Shown here: positions 11,390 to 22,805 of the stretch, one piece after another
How the letters are laid out: each line of letters starts with the position of its first letter
How positions within the stretch are numbered: position 1 is the first letter of the stretch
Assembly: GCF_008831285.2 (NCBI RefSeq)
Contig: NC_045142.1
Location: forward strand, 13,636,854 to 13,700,853
Reading direction: 5' to 3'
Length of the DNA stretch: 64,000 nt
Source: Nymphaea colorata
Lineage: Eukaryota > Streptophyta > Magnoliopsida > Nymphaeales > Nymphaeaceae
Notes under the pieces: model-generated
Database searches by the model: none
What the model saw: only the letters and a program-made list of their open reading frames with translations
Told to the model about the DNA's origin: nothing
Made by a program: the position numbers and the translations under genes

Positions 11390-12150
11390 TTGACTTGGAC
11401 ACATGTGACTGGTGCCAATCCTATCATACCTCTACCAGCAAATTCCTCACTAACAAAGGTTGGAACACCCTTCTTAGATGCCACACTATATCGCCAGACA
11501 GTTGGGGCTCTTCAGTACCTCACCATTACTAGGCCTGATCTATCCTATGCAGTCAATAAGGTTTGTCAGTTCGTGCACGCTCCTACAACTGACCACAGGA
11601 ATGCAGTGAAATGGATATTACGCTATGCCAAAGCCACCATTCATCATGGCCTTCTCCTCAAACACAACTCATCAGCTCACCTGCATGCTTACTCTGATGC
11701 AGACTGTGCTGGCTGTCCAGAAGATCGCAAGTCCACTGGGGCCTATGCTATCTTCCTTGGCTGGAATTTGATCTCTTGGAGTTCAAAGAAACAACCCAGT
11801 GTAGCTCGATCCTCCACTGAAGCTGAGTACCGGCAGTCACCAATGCCGCTGTGGTGGTCCTTTGGCTTAAATATTTGTTACATGATATGGGTGTCTCTCT
11901 TTCTGAACCACCAATCCTTTGGTGCAACAACATTAGTACCACCTATATGATGGTGAATCCGGTTCTTCATCAGAAAAGTAAACATATTGAACTGGATGTA
12001 CACTTTGTCTAAGATCTTGTCGCTGGAAGGCAACTTTCTGTGGGACACATTCCCACCGCTCATCAATTGGCGGATCCTCTCACCGAAGCACTATCCACAG
12101 AAGCACTTCGAGGATGTTTCAAACTCAATGTTCGTTCCGGACCATTGAGT
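11390..12150 (+). pseudogene. pol: Copia-1 RNase H and C-terminus
   Basis: From 11390 the frame covers RPDLSYAVNKVCQF, then the copia RNase H block SDADCAGCPEDRKSTGAY and SWSSKKQ, followed by ARSSTEAEYR. The metal-binding D, E and D positions are recognisable. A frameshift near 11840 moves the ending into another frame, where KHIELDVHFV and LADPLTEAL, the usual copia pol C-terminus, can be read to about 12110. Confidence 0.8.
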
Positions 12151-12152
12151 TT

Positions 12153-12161
12153 GAGGGGGGA
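12153..12161 (+). other. Copia-1 polypurine tract
   Basis: gagggggga lies immediately before the 3' LTR, just after the end of pol. This is the standard place for plus-strand DNA priming. Confidence 0.75.
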
Positions 12162-12549
12162 TCTTAGTGTAGCAGATCCAACGAGATCCCAATCCAGCAC
12201 AGATTCTGGAAACGCAGCACAAAGGCAAGAAAAACGAGTTGAAGACAAAGACAACAAAATTGAGGAAAAAGGAAATCAGCATCAACTGATAATATCCCAT
12301 GATTACAGCAATAAGGAAGAAGAAATTGGCAAGCCAACAAAGGGAATTAAATCCCAATGCATGAATAAGCCAAACTGTAAACAAAAGGAAAGACATCTTT
12401 CCAAGATTAACTTGATGTAATTCTTCCTCTATAAATAATGAAACCTCACCTAGAGTAAGGGGTGAGAGAGCATCATTGTGGACGTAGGAGAATAATTCTC
12501 CGAACCCCGTTAAGCTTTGTGTTTCTCATTCTCTCTTCCTTGTTTTTTT
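12162..12549 (+). repeat. Copia-1 3' LTR with TATA box and R/U5 hairpin
   Basis: It follows the polypurine tract and ends where Tat-like RT sequence (MFSFMD) resumes. The first bases tcttag look like a mutated TGTTAG. A TATA box tataaataa lies at 12430. At 12487-12501 is a hairpin, stem GGAGAA/TTCTCC with loop TAA, preceded by GTA and followed by GAACC. The same arrangement is in the Copia-2 LTR. Boundaries are good to a few bases. No 5' partner exists here, so insertion age cannot be estimated from LTR divergence. Confidence 0.7.
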
Positions 12550-13160
12550 TAATGTTCTCTTTTATGGACAAATACTCTAGGTACAGCCCCATGGGGGACT
12601 TCTTGTTACATTGTGATGCCTTTTAGAATGAAAACTGCCAGGGCAACTTATCAATGGGTCATGACCACCACATTCCATTATCAAATGCATAACATTATGG
12701 ATGTTTATATTAATGATCTACTAATCAAATCAAAGACAAGAAAAAATCACATTAATATCATTTCCTTAGTATTTGAAAGACTTCTACAATACAAACTCAA
12801 GCTAAACCCGCAAAAACGCATGTTCAGAGCAGAATTTGAAAAATTACTAGGATTCATGGTTAGCAAAAAAGGAAATTGAAATGGACCCACCTAATGCAAA
12901 GGCATTGAAATGCCTCTACCAACCAATTTACAAAAGCTGCATAGGTTGCAAGGCCGAATTTTAATCAATTAGGAAATTTATCCCTAATTTGGCTATAAGA
13001 TACGAACCATTCAATTGAATCCTAAAAAAGGAGGGTTAACTTTGAACGGTGACCTGAATGCCAGGAATCATTTGAAAAGATCAAGAAATATCTCCTTGAT
13101 CATCCAATATTGAAGCTCATAGTTTTAAAAAAACCACTATTACTACATATCGCAGTAAAA
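12550..13160 (+). pseudogene. Tat-like RT C-terminal half and RNase H start
   Basis: The block 12613-12879 reads MPFRMKTARATYQWVMTT, then DVYINDLLIKSK where the family has the catalytic YVDD (here YIND, first Asp replaced by Asn), then LKLNPQK and LGFMVSKKG. RNase H starts near 13065 with CQESFEKIKKYLLDHP. A deletion removes about 15 residues between SFMDKYSRY and PWGTSCY. Confidence 0.75.
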
Positions 13161-13572
13161 TACTCAGCATGTAGTGGTTCTTGACACAATACGTAGATGG
13201 ATGTAAAATAGAACATGCAATTTATTACGTCAGTAAAACATTCACGCAATAGAAAAGAAATCTCATATAGAAAAACCTACTTGGCATTTGTCTAGATTGT
13301 CAAAAATAAAGACACTACCTATCATCTTGTAAAGTAAAAAGTTTATCGAAATTCAATCTACTCAAGTATATCCTTGAAGAACCATTCTTGAATGGGAGGA
13401 TAGCGAAGTAGCTAGTCCTGTTGATGCAGTATGATTTATAGTACCTATCACAAAAATCAATTAAGGGATAGGCCATTGTAGATCAACTGGCGGAGTTCCC
13501 CCTATCGAAAGAAATGAAAACAAATGTTGACTTCCTAGATGAACAAATTGTGATGAAAGAATAAGATTTTCT

Positions 13573-13809
13573 ATGGAAGATTCCATATGGAACATGTATT
13601 CTGATGGTCTAGAAACATTGTGGGAGCCGACATCAGAATACTTGTCACTCCAAAAAAACGAGATGCTTCCATATTGTCTCAAATTAAACTTTTCCTATAT
13701 GCACAACATGGCCAAATACGAAGCCTTGATCGAAGGGCTAAAAATGCTCCTCAAGTTCAATGAACGAAGGGTTCATATCTCTGGAGATTCACTCCGAGTT
13801 GTCAGTTAA
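13573..13809 (+). pseudogene. Archaeal-like RNase H (aRNH) of the Tat-like element
   Basis: The frame reads WNMYSDGLETL near its start, then LNFSYMHNMAKYEALIEGL and VHISGDSLRVV. This matches the aRNH pattern of Tat-lineage elements (W...FDGA..., NNMAEYEALI.GL, V.GDS.LV) with its D, E and D positions kept. A second RNase H between RNase H and integrase is a lineage marker. Confidence 0.7.
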
Positions 13810-14239
13810 GTCAATGATGATTGGTCAGTTAAGAATAAAAAACTAATTGCTTATAAAAAAAATTAGCAATTTTTCTTACAGTGCAATTCAAGGAATGTCA
13901 ATTATCACATATCAAATGAGAACTAAACCCAATTGCCGATGGTTTTGCCAGCTTAGGCTCCACCATCACCTTTAAGCCTGAAGAATCATTTACATCTTTT
14001 GAGGTTGCAAGTTAGAACAACATGGATACGTCATAGCAGTCTTTGTGCACCAAACAGAAAGTAGTGAAGTACCTTGGTATGAAAACATCGAAGACTACAT
14101 TCAAAACAGGATGTTTCCACTAGAAATGTCTCAGAAAGAACAAGAGACATTAAAATGATTTACAAGATGTTTTGTCATTACAGAAATTTTCTACAAAAGA
14201 TGATTTAATGCAAAATATGCTCGATGTGTCGACAAATAA

Positions 14240-15070
14240 GAGATTTTAAAAATCATCTAAGAAGCACACGAAGGAATTGTGGAAGCCATGTAGGTTATCA
14301 CAGCCTAGTTAAAGGGATAATTAGGGTAGGATACTACTAGCCCAGCATGCAAGAAGATCGTCATCAATTTGTAAAAAAGTGCATCAAATGTCAAGTTCAT
14401 GCACCATCAATACATGCTTCGATAGCTTGCCTCCATTCAGTTGGCCACTGATTATTTCATCAAATGGATCAAAGCCATCACCCTAAAAACAGTTGCAGGG
14501 TGAAATGTGGTGTCCTTTATCCATAAAAACCTCCTTTGCAAATACAAAATTCCCCATTATGTTGTTTCAGACAATAGTACTCATTTCAGAATTGACAAAA
14601 TGCATAGTATTTGCCTAAAATATCAAATACAACATTTTTATACTCCATATACCCCAAGGTAACAGAAAAGTGGAAGCAACCAACAATAATTTGATTTGTG
14701 TCTTAGAAATGACAATTGAAACAGGCTGAATTTGAGCATACTGAACCATGATTTGAACATCCACCACTATTATATTAGCCGAAGTAGTGTAGGGGATATT
14801 GTATTCCCATTACATATTCAAAAACCAGCAATGAAATTTGCTGCCCTAATCGAGCTTCCTATGAGCAAATACAAATAAAAGAGATCAACATGACTCAATC
14901 TTCTTGATGAAAAAGACTACAAAAAAGATGAACATGCTCAAGCATATTGCAAAAGGGTAGCTAGGCACTATGTAAAATCTATCATCAAAAGAAAGTTTCA
15001 AGTGAACAACCTCGTCCCCCAATCTGACTCCTCTTAGGGGCAGCCTCAAAGGCAAGTGGGCTCTCAATTG
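14240..15070 (+). pseudogene. Tat-like integrase
   Basis: The zinc-binding part is legible as EAHEGIVGSHVGYHSL, then VKKCIKCQVHAPSIHA (HHCC type). Core fragments follow, with a broken DNST-like block near 14570 and VEATNNNL near 14672 supplying the catalytic Glu. The C-terminal block near 14940-15030 gives YCKRVARHYVKS and FQVNNLV. Stops are frequent. Confidence 0.7.
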
Positions 15071-15110
15071 AGGACCTTACGTCATTATGAGGCACTTCCC
15101 CGTAATTTAT

Positions 15111-16206
15111 ATCGGCTAATCAATGCATTGCACCTCAAGAAATTTTATGATTGAGTGTAACCATAATTTAAAAATATCAACATTTGAATAACAAGTTCTC
15201 TCCAAATGAATTTCCTAAATAAAATTCAAACAATCTTCTCCAAAACAATTAATACAAACAATTTTCAAATTCCAAGAATGAATTCACAATCTGATTGTGA
15301 ATGAGCTAACACAAGGAGCATTGGTTTGCAATGTACAAGAAAATTGCAATGAAATTGAGAGACCAATGTTTAGGAATTGATATTGATCTTGACAAACAAA
15401 ACAAATTTTGTGAAGATCTAGCATGAGACATCACAAATGAAAAGAGACATTAGCAAGACAATGAAAAATCAAACAAAAAGAGTTGAGCAATGAGCATGGG
15501 GTAGGTGTAGATGTCCTCTAGTTTAATGCTTTGCAATAACCTGGTGTGCATGTGACTTATGGTTATACCGTGAAGCCAAAAGCAATCAATGAACATTTTG
15601 CTCATGTCTAGCCTCCTAAAGTCTTCTAAACTTGAGCAAGTAAGTCTAAGGGATGTTCTACACTTAGTACCCTAATGCCAACTAATCTAGGAAAGTCACT
15701 CAAATGAGCTCACTCTTTTCCCTTCCAACATTTTCAGAATGAATCAACTCAATGAAGATAAGTAGCTTCTCGAGATAAAGAAAAATCGAGGCGCAAATCT
15801 TGTCCTCTACTTGAAAGTCCACATGCTTTCCTGCAAGCTCGTGTGTCATAGGGGATATGAGTAAATTTAGTGGCAAATAGTGGTTGTTGTAGGCACAAAT
15901 GAAATATCCTAGAGGATTAGGAGTAGTTAATGTTCTCACCATCTGACAAAGGAGGGACAATGATTTTCTGCTCACTGAGCTTACTTGAGCTACAGTCCCA
16001 AGTTAGAGCTTTTAATATGGCATACATAAATAATGGTCTAGAGCTGTAGTCACTGAAATCACTGAATTCAGTTAAAGGACTATTAATGTCAATATCAGAA
16101 CTGATTGTAGAGTTATATAAAATGTCCACTCCATGGATCAAATAGGATGAGAAGCAAGAAGAGAAGAGAGAAGTAGGGGTAACCAAAAGCATGGGAACAA
16201 GGAAAA
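15111..16206. other. Intergenic; possible Tat-like 3' noncoding DNA
   Basis: No gene is supported. The first 200 bases resemble the A/C/T-rich DNA at the window start, which would fit a retroelement untranslated region or LTR. Short open frames at 15700-16192 on the minus strand show no domain. Confidence 0.4.
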
Positions 16207-16440
16207 GATTAAGAAATGGGTTGGAAAAACTAGGTAAGCATTGGGAAAGCTAAGGAAAACCAGGTAAGCAATGGAAAGATAAAGTATGATTGCAAAAACT
16301 AGGTAAATATTAGGAAAACAATATATGATTGAGAAATCCATGTAAGTATTGAGAAAATGACATATGATTGAAAAATTCATGTATGTATTGTGAAAACAAT
16401 ATACAATTGAGAAGATCTCTTAAGTTTTGGAAAACAAGGT
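16207..16440 (+). repeat. Degenerate 39-bp minisatellite, about six units
   Basis: The anchor tatgattg and its variants recur at 16285, 16324, 16363 and 16402, exactly 39 bases apart. Poorer units extend back to about 16207. Because 39 is divisible by three, the minus strand keeps a 13-codon hydrophobic repeat open (16138-16380). I regard that as a side effect of the period, not a gene. Confidence 0.8.
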
Positions 16441-18180
16441 ACATGGGTTTATATGAGGTTCAAAATTGTTGTGGTGATATCAAGATACCCAACTTTTGTT
16501 AAATGGGTTTAAAAAATGTGTATACATCCAACAAAATATGTAGGCACTTGTTTGAAACATCTCCCTTCATGCACTCAAGTAACACTTAACTGCACTCATT
16601 AAATGGATGGATTAACTACACATCAAGAGAATACTCTACATATAGGAAATGGTTACAATGCACTATGTAAAAGTAAGAATACTATGTATGTCATGCTAGG
16701 AGTTACATGCTATTATAGAAAGTTTGTGCATTTGTTCCTTAAAAGAAATTATATGCAGTAAGGTGCTTGTACAAGCTGACAATAAATGTATAAAATGTGT
16801 ATATTAGTATTTACTGGTAACTCTGTGTGACTGATTGAGTAATAAGTTCTTAATTATTCCTCATGCAGTGATGGAGTTGATTCAGTTATCCTCCTCTATC
16901 TCATATGTTTCTCCATTTTTTCCTTTGACAACTTCTTTAGTATGTTTTTCATCTCTTATGTGCAGATCAAGGACACACAACTTGCTCATAATACCTAGTT
17001 CTATGGAAGAATCTATCAACATCAACAACACTGACCTCCAAGTCCTTGAACAAGCTATTGGTCTTTGGAAAGACTTCTCATTTAGGTCAGAAGTTATTAA
17101 TTGGTTAATGGTGCCAGTTTCACTTCTCATGTGCATTTCACTAGCATTCTACAACACCTTTCGCTGAAACTATACTAATGTTAGTACATTTATCCAACTC
17201 TTGATGCAATTTCAGTGGCAAACATTAAAGAGTTGCATAATTGTTGGTAGCGGGATGCAACGGGACATCTATCATGTTGCCCATCTTTGCAGCACTACAA
17301 ATGCCAAGCAAGTGACTCTTATTGTTCTTGGTCCATCAGCATGTAATGTTCATGTATCTTATTGGTGTTCTCCTGTGATGACACCTTCAATGCATGCCTA
17401 AAAAGAACAACACTAAATTCATATTTTTGCATGAACATTGAATGGTTCTACCATCTATGTTGCATGTCAATATGCAGGCCCTGATCTTATATAAGAGGAC
17501 ATTGTTTCCATATACAATTACTTCAACTGGAGTGCTAATAGATTTAATAACAGGAAATCAAGACAAGCTCTAACCTAGGAAAGCAAGGATTTTATAAGCT
17601 GACTGTAGCTCTATGGTTCTAGTAGTCCTTATTATTCAGAAAGACTCTTTTGATGGTGTATTGGAAGGGACAAAAGGAGCTAGTGAGCACTTCAAGGGGA
17701 ATAGGCTTGCTTCTTCCTAGTGATCCAGTGGTCCTCTTGCCTAGCGGAAGGAAACCCTTCATGCTATTGAAAGACATTGGAACTGTCTAACTGTGCTCAC
17801 GTTGGGCCCCTGGCTTGAACAAAGACGACCTAGGAAGATCGACCGCCTAAATTTAGTTTTTATCCACTCGAACACAGTTGATGTGTATACATATGCAGCA
17901 TGCATATCACCACCGTCATCTCCATCATTAGCAAAGCTATGGAGAATCCCTTACAATCTAACTATAACTCATTGCCTCTTAAGATTTTCTACAAATAGCT
18001 CATATTGCTCAAAAAATTGAAAATTGACAAACACGAGCACAGGTTCTTCTTTAGGATTGCATGTTTGCTCTCAACCCTCTGCACATTAATCATATATGCA
18101 CAAAAATACTATCGGCCATATGTCAAAACTCACTCTTTTTTATCCTTGTATAGCCTCTATAACCAGTTGTTATCATGTAA
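16441..18180. other. Intergenic, no supported gene
   Basis: Frames at 16835-17167 and 17201-17401 are open but show no recognisable domain or consistent splice structure. No RNA gene was recognised. Confidence 0.4.
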
Positions 18181-18545
18181 TTGATATCGATCAATCATTT
18201 TCTTTCATTGGCGATTGAAAAGACTTCATCCTGTGACTTAGTACTTTGACAAACAACCTTTGAATCCAGGCTTTTTTTTGCTGCATTTTGAAATGTGTCA
18301 TAACCAAAGATGATCATGTGTATTTGGTCATACTTGCAGTATGGCTACTATAATGGCATTGTCTCCATCAGTCAATACTACTTGTCGGTAAACCTTGTTC
18401 AATGCCTCAATTGTGAGAACAATCAAACAATATTCTTGATCACCTAATCATACAAAAAGACATCATTGAATATGCACCTATGTGTATGATGTTCTCAAAA
18501 AGCCACTAAATGAGTGTTATTCTTCACTATGGTGTTGAAGGTCAG
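18181..18545 (-). pseudogene. MULE/FAR1-type transposase relic
   Basis: On the minus strand one frame reads EALNKVYRQVVLTDGDNAII, then a PNTHDHLWL block and HISKCSKKKPGFKGCL. This resembles the DDE core of Mutator-like/FAR1 transposases: a TDGD/TDRD block with the second Asp, then 'P...H..C.WHI.KN'. Stops fall inside the H-x-LW block and upstream. A further degraded match (FLYD, NIV, LF) lies just N-terminal. No terminal inverted repeats were found, so it is an orphan fragment. Confidence 0.5.
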
Positions 18546-20460
18546 AACATTGTTGAAACACTAATAGTCTACCCATGATTGAGCATCTGCCCAAAAATGT
18601 TTGTCACATCTCCATCCTCATCCAATTGAATGGCACTATAAAATCTAGGTGCATGCTTGACTTTTCTATAAATAGCCTACTACGACATGTATTTCATTGT
18701 TTTCTACAATACATTATCTCTTTATTTGCAGATACTTCCTTAACTCAAAGGGTGTGGATGGTAGATTCTCACATCCGCCACTCAGTTTGTTCAATAGCTA
18801 TATGTCGAGCATGCGACAATACTGGCATTAGATATTTTTTTCCAGTTGTATCATGGGCATCTATTACCTTTTGATGCGATTGCAACATGTGAACAATAGC
18901 AGGAGAAGCCATGAGTTGGTTGTGTTCGCCCTATGAATGTTCTAACAAAAAATTTATCACATAAAAGTCTTTATCATCATCCCAGCACTGCATCCATACT
19001 ATTTATTTGCTTCCCTTCAATCATCCCCCTTTCCATCATACATAAATAATCTTCATAACATCGTCATTTGATCCTTATTATGACTACCCTTCCTGACACT
19101 ATACCCATGGTATAGTGTATACTTGTTATACAAGTTGAATGCATCTTCCTTATTAAACTGCCTTCCTTCATGTGAAGCATCCATACCAACGACAAAAGGA
19201 CCCTTTGTGCTTTGATAATTGATGCATGAATCTGTTGGAGTATTTTCCTCTACTCGATGTGCATCATTTTGTTGCTCCTATATTCAAGAATTGATGCATC
19301 CATAAGATTGTCACTTACTGCATTATAAAAGTTGTCTACAATTTACATTTGATTTACATAAAAAATGAACCCATACATCCACCATATCATCCTCAATATT
19401 TATAGTTGCATGTACAGTCAATGCTAGTGAAAAATTTTTACAACTAGTACAACATCTATAGATGTATCTACAATAAGTGCTGGTGATAATTTTAAATCTG
19501 ATGCTGGCAGAGTAGCATTTGTTGCATGTTTAACATCTTCCATCTGTCAACTTCCTTTGCAATAAGTATACCACTGCATATAGTTTTGGTTTTGTTTCAG
19601 TTCATATGCCAATTCTAACTGTGTTTTAGACCGAAACCAGGTGCCCTAAACAATCTAACAAACCATATGATTTGCTTACAAATTGACAATGGGATCCATC
19701 ACACCTACTGCATGCATGAACCAACCCTGTTATTGTTTCCATCAAACGGATATAAGAGGTCGCCATACTGGTATCATGTTATGCTTCTTGCACCATCTTT
19801 CTTATTGCTTTAATCAAACTGATTATATATATATATGTATATATAATCAGTTTGACATCTTATTGGCATCATGTTCAAAGTTCTCAATCATGATGGTCTC
19901 TCCACAACCGCGAGCAGTAGGCACATTGGTATCATGCCACACTACCTGCACTGAGTCTGCTATTGGTTTGTACATAAGTGGAATTTGGTTTGATGCCCTA
20001 TCAGCATCATATGAGGTTATCTTCATTTGATATGTTATTGGCAGTTATTGCAGAGAAAACTGCCATGGTCACATTAACCAACCGATAATATAGTTTTCTC
20101 AACTAGCCAGCTTAGAGGCATTGACCATTCTTTTTAAAGATCGGCTACATTTAAGTTGTTTTTAGAGAAGAAAGAATATCAACAAAAGTGTAGTTTACTT
20201 TTCATCTTTGCTCGTTAATGTTGTTGTGTTTCATCTATCTTCAAGCTTGCTTATGACCAATATATATATAATATTGCATACTTGGTTCTTGACATGCCAT
20301 TATGCATGACAAAGACATATGCTGGGTGGAGGTTTCCAAAGCATGTTCCCACCAAGGACAGAACAACACATTCCCCTTCTTATGGACGTTTTGATTGAGA
20401 AGGGAAGAGAATGTTTCTGTCTGAACAGGAGAATGTCATTCCCTTGCATATAATCACTAC
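18546..20460. other. Intergenic; possible further transposase debris
   Basis: No gene supported. 18575-18874 (plus) and neighbouring minus-strand frames are short and anonymous. Between 19700 and 19990 the phrase ttggtatcatg and variants recur several times, suggesting a degenerate local repeat around the palindrome at 19814. Confidence 0.35.
19814..19855. repeat. 42-bp near-perfect palindrome
   Basis: tcaaactgattatatatata is mirrored by tgtatatataatcagtttga; 19 of 20 positions pair, with a 2-base centre. It could extrude as a cruciform or be transcribed as a hairpin. There is no sign that it is a microRNA precursor: the arms are mostly TA repeat and lack a mature-length unique sequence. Confidence 0.9.
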
Positions 20461-20873
20461 GATAGGGATTTTGATGGCCTGGAATTTTGATTCCAGAATT
20501 AAAATTATAGAAACAAAATTTCACCTCAAATGGAAATCGGAATGAAAATTTCAATTCTCGTTTCTCTTCATGTTTGATAGTATGGAATTTTGATTTGAAA
20601 ATGTCATGCTTGATAAAACATGAATTAAAATTCTAAATTTGATAAATTAAAACCACCATGAGATGTGTCCTAAAGAGAGAAGAAAAAAAAAATTAAAATT
20701 CTGGAATCATAATTCCACCCCAATGGTAGAATTACAATTTTAGAATTTTGATTCAAGAATTCCACCCCAAAATCAAAATCATTTCTTGGCTAACCCAATT
20801 CCCATTTCATAAAAAATGAGAATTTTAATTCTAGAATTTCACAATTTCGGCTTCATCAAACACCCCTTGAATG
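20461..20873. mobile_element. MITE-like element with inverted ends
   Basis: The left side (gggattttgatggcctgg) and the reverse complement of the right side (aaggggtgtttgatgaagcc) are related, and the interior is rich in ggaattttgattcc-type words. The pattern 'GGGTGTTTGATG...GGAATT' is common at ends of small nonautonomous plant DNA transposons. A related left end is at 51599-51650. Target-site duplications are not clear, so the family is uncertain. Confidence 0.5.
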
Positions 20874-21645
20874 AATGACACACAATATGAAATGATAAAA
20901 TGGTGCTTCCAGAATTTAATGAGAAAGACATATCCATGTCAAAACTCAAACATTAAACTCAGCGATCGAGTCAAGCATTGGCAGCACACTTAGTTCCCCG
21001 GCCTTTGTTTTTGCTTTTATTTTGTATATCCAATCCCCATGTATTTTCATTTTATTCTTTACCAATAAAAGGTTGGGGGCTTTTCCCCACATCCCAGCAG
21101 GTTTAGATTGGAAGAAAAGTCGCTTGATGCTCAAAATGATATGGCTCAATAATGAATCATGTTGAAACAAAACATGGCGGTTACTTTTGTTACTTAGAGA
21201 TCTTCATTTGTATCCCAAATCTTCGAAAGACGACTAAGTTCTTCAAGCGCAGGAGGAAAAAATTAGGACGTAGAGTGAAAGTCATTCATCGGTAGGTCAG
21301 TGAAGGGCATGAAAGCTGCGTCAAAGGATTTGGCACAACTTAAAAGCATAGGAGATAGTGCCAAGACTTCATGCAGAATACCAAGGGCTTGAAAAACAGC
21401 TTTTAGCAAAATGCAACACTTCAAAAAACAAAGCTCGATGAAAATGACCCACGAATGCTTCAAAGGACTTACAAGAAGGGCCATGAGAAAAAAGGCAAAA
21501 GCAGCAGCCAGGCCATAGTTCCATCCAAGCAGTACCAGTGAATGAGAATGTTGATGAACTGTGACGAAAGAATGCCGCCAACCTTGTCTAGACCCTCCAA
21601 CTGAATGGTTAAAAAGAAAAATACACGCACACACACATATTATAT

Positions 21646-21679
<34 letters not shown>

Positions 21680-22539
21680 TGTGTGTGCGTGTGTGTGTGT
21701 CTTAACCAAACTAGGCATTGCTAATTAAAATGGGAAGCTTTGCACTTACAATGTACATACTCATGGTTCAGAGCCAAAGTAGACAAGAACTTAAGAGTTA
21801 AGACAGCAACTAATTGCAAAAAAGGAACATTGACAAGCTTCTCATGCATGTACGATGGTTATGGGAGGGCGCTCCGTTCCTAATACATTAAAAACAATGT
21901 TGTTACAACGTTAAAATGACTACAAGCTAGTTTAGGGCTTGGGGCTACCTTAACATGGCACAGGCCAAAGAGTTAATTTATCACATAAATGAAAAATAAG
22001 AAAATTTATAATATTAAAAGCCATGAATACTGATCTACTGTTTTGCTTTTGTATAAGTTCTAAAAATCAAAGGTCTTAGTTTATGGGGTCATAAAATTGT
22101 TGTTGAGATTAAAAATTCTTGACATTACTTCACATTTGCTATATCTTTTAGGTGAAAAAAACTGAACTATTTTTTACAAACGCAATAGCATATAAATGTG
22201 GCCTAAATAGTTGATTTTGTCTGGATAATATATTAATACATATAAATCTGTGATTCTCTACACAGTTAAGAGTATATAAATTATTTCACTTCAGCCTCGA
22301 TAGAACTGGTGCTCAAGGTTCGGTTTTAATTGCCCCGTGAGGCAGAAATTCAACGGGTGAGCTGGGACACGCATGTCTCCAATTGAACTCGTGGGAGACT
22401 ATGCACTTGTACCAAAAAAGGAGGGTGAGGTTCCTACATGAAGATTTACCGCTTAGTACCGATGCAGCTTTGGATCCTTGGAGTAAAAGAAAGTGAGAAG
22501 ACGAAAGGATTAATCCTCTTGCTCACTCAAAAGTTCAGT
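20874..22539. other. Intergenic with GT/CA microsatellite
   Basis: No gene supported. It holds the microsatellite at 21621-21701. The minus-strand frame 21263-21718 is opened by that repeat and has no domain. Confidence 0.5.
21621..21701. repeat. (CA)n-AT-(GT)n microsatellite able to fold
   Basis: A short CA run, an AT-rich spacer (tattatattat) and a long GT run face each other, so the CA and GT arms are complementary. The locus is both a microsatellite and an inverted repeat. Confidence 0.9.
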
Positions 22540-22805
22540 TTAAGTTAAGCGATCAGGCATGGGCTCAAAAAAATCGGCTCAAGTTGGTCCGATGGAGCCC
22601 GATTAATTTTTTTATTATTTTTATTTAATAATAATATACATTCTATTATTAAAAATATATTTTATAATCTAAAATTTTCATTTTATATTTAAAAAAAATA
22701 TTTTAATTGGGTTGGGCCATTTCAGGAGTTGGGCCAACCCGGTCCCAACTCTTATCAGATCAAGCCGACCCGATATCGAGCCGGCCCAATGCCCAAGTCT
22801 AGTTT
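22540..22805 (-). mobile_element. MITE-like repeat, copy A (inverted relative to copy B)
   Basis: GC-rich flanks built of gggcc/gagcccg words enclose an AT-rich core of about 120 bases. The reverse complement of this stretch matches copy B at 31600-31925 through the core (for example aaaatatatttttaataat and attattattaaataaaaata) and the flank ggctcc-ccgg. The flanks are imperfect inverted repeats. Looks like a nonautonomous fold-back or MITE family. Confidence 0.6.

Larger units (their letters stand above)
7466..12549 (+). mobile_element. Copia-1: Ty1/copia element lacking a 5' LTR, nested in the Tat-like RT
   Basis: Internal order is PBS (about 7466), untranslated leader, gag (8046-8948), protease and integrase, RT (10803-11309), RNase H (11390-11950), polypurine tract (12153-12161) and 3' LTR (12162-12549). 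The gag type and LTR style suggest an Ale/Retrofit-like lineage. Host sequence on both sides is the same Tat-like RT, interrupted between NINLL and MFSFMD. No copy of the 3' LTR is visible before the PBS. The element is inactive, with stops and frameshifts in every pol segment. Confidence 0.85.
12550..15110 (+). mobile_element. Tat-like Ty3/gypsy element, 3' part (RT end, RNase H, archaeal-type RNase H, integrase)
   Basis: Resumes with MFSFMD, then PWGTSCYIVMPF, and runs through RT, RNase H, a second RNase H and integrase. The order RT, RNase H, archaeal-like RNase H, integrase is the hallmark of the Tat lineage. Many stops and indels. No 3' LTR or polypurine tract could be defined after 15110. 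Confidence 0.75.

Noticed and set aside
19700-20030. Possible microRNA precursor around the palindrome
   Set aside because: The arms are mainly TA repeat and too short and symmetric for a miRNA hairpin.
21263-21718. 151-codon minus-strand frame
   Set aside because: Its N-terminal part is the CA/GT microsatellite and no domain is visible in the rest.
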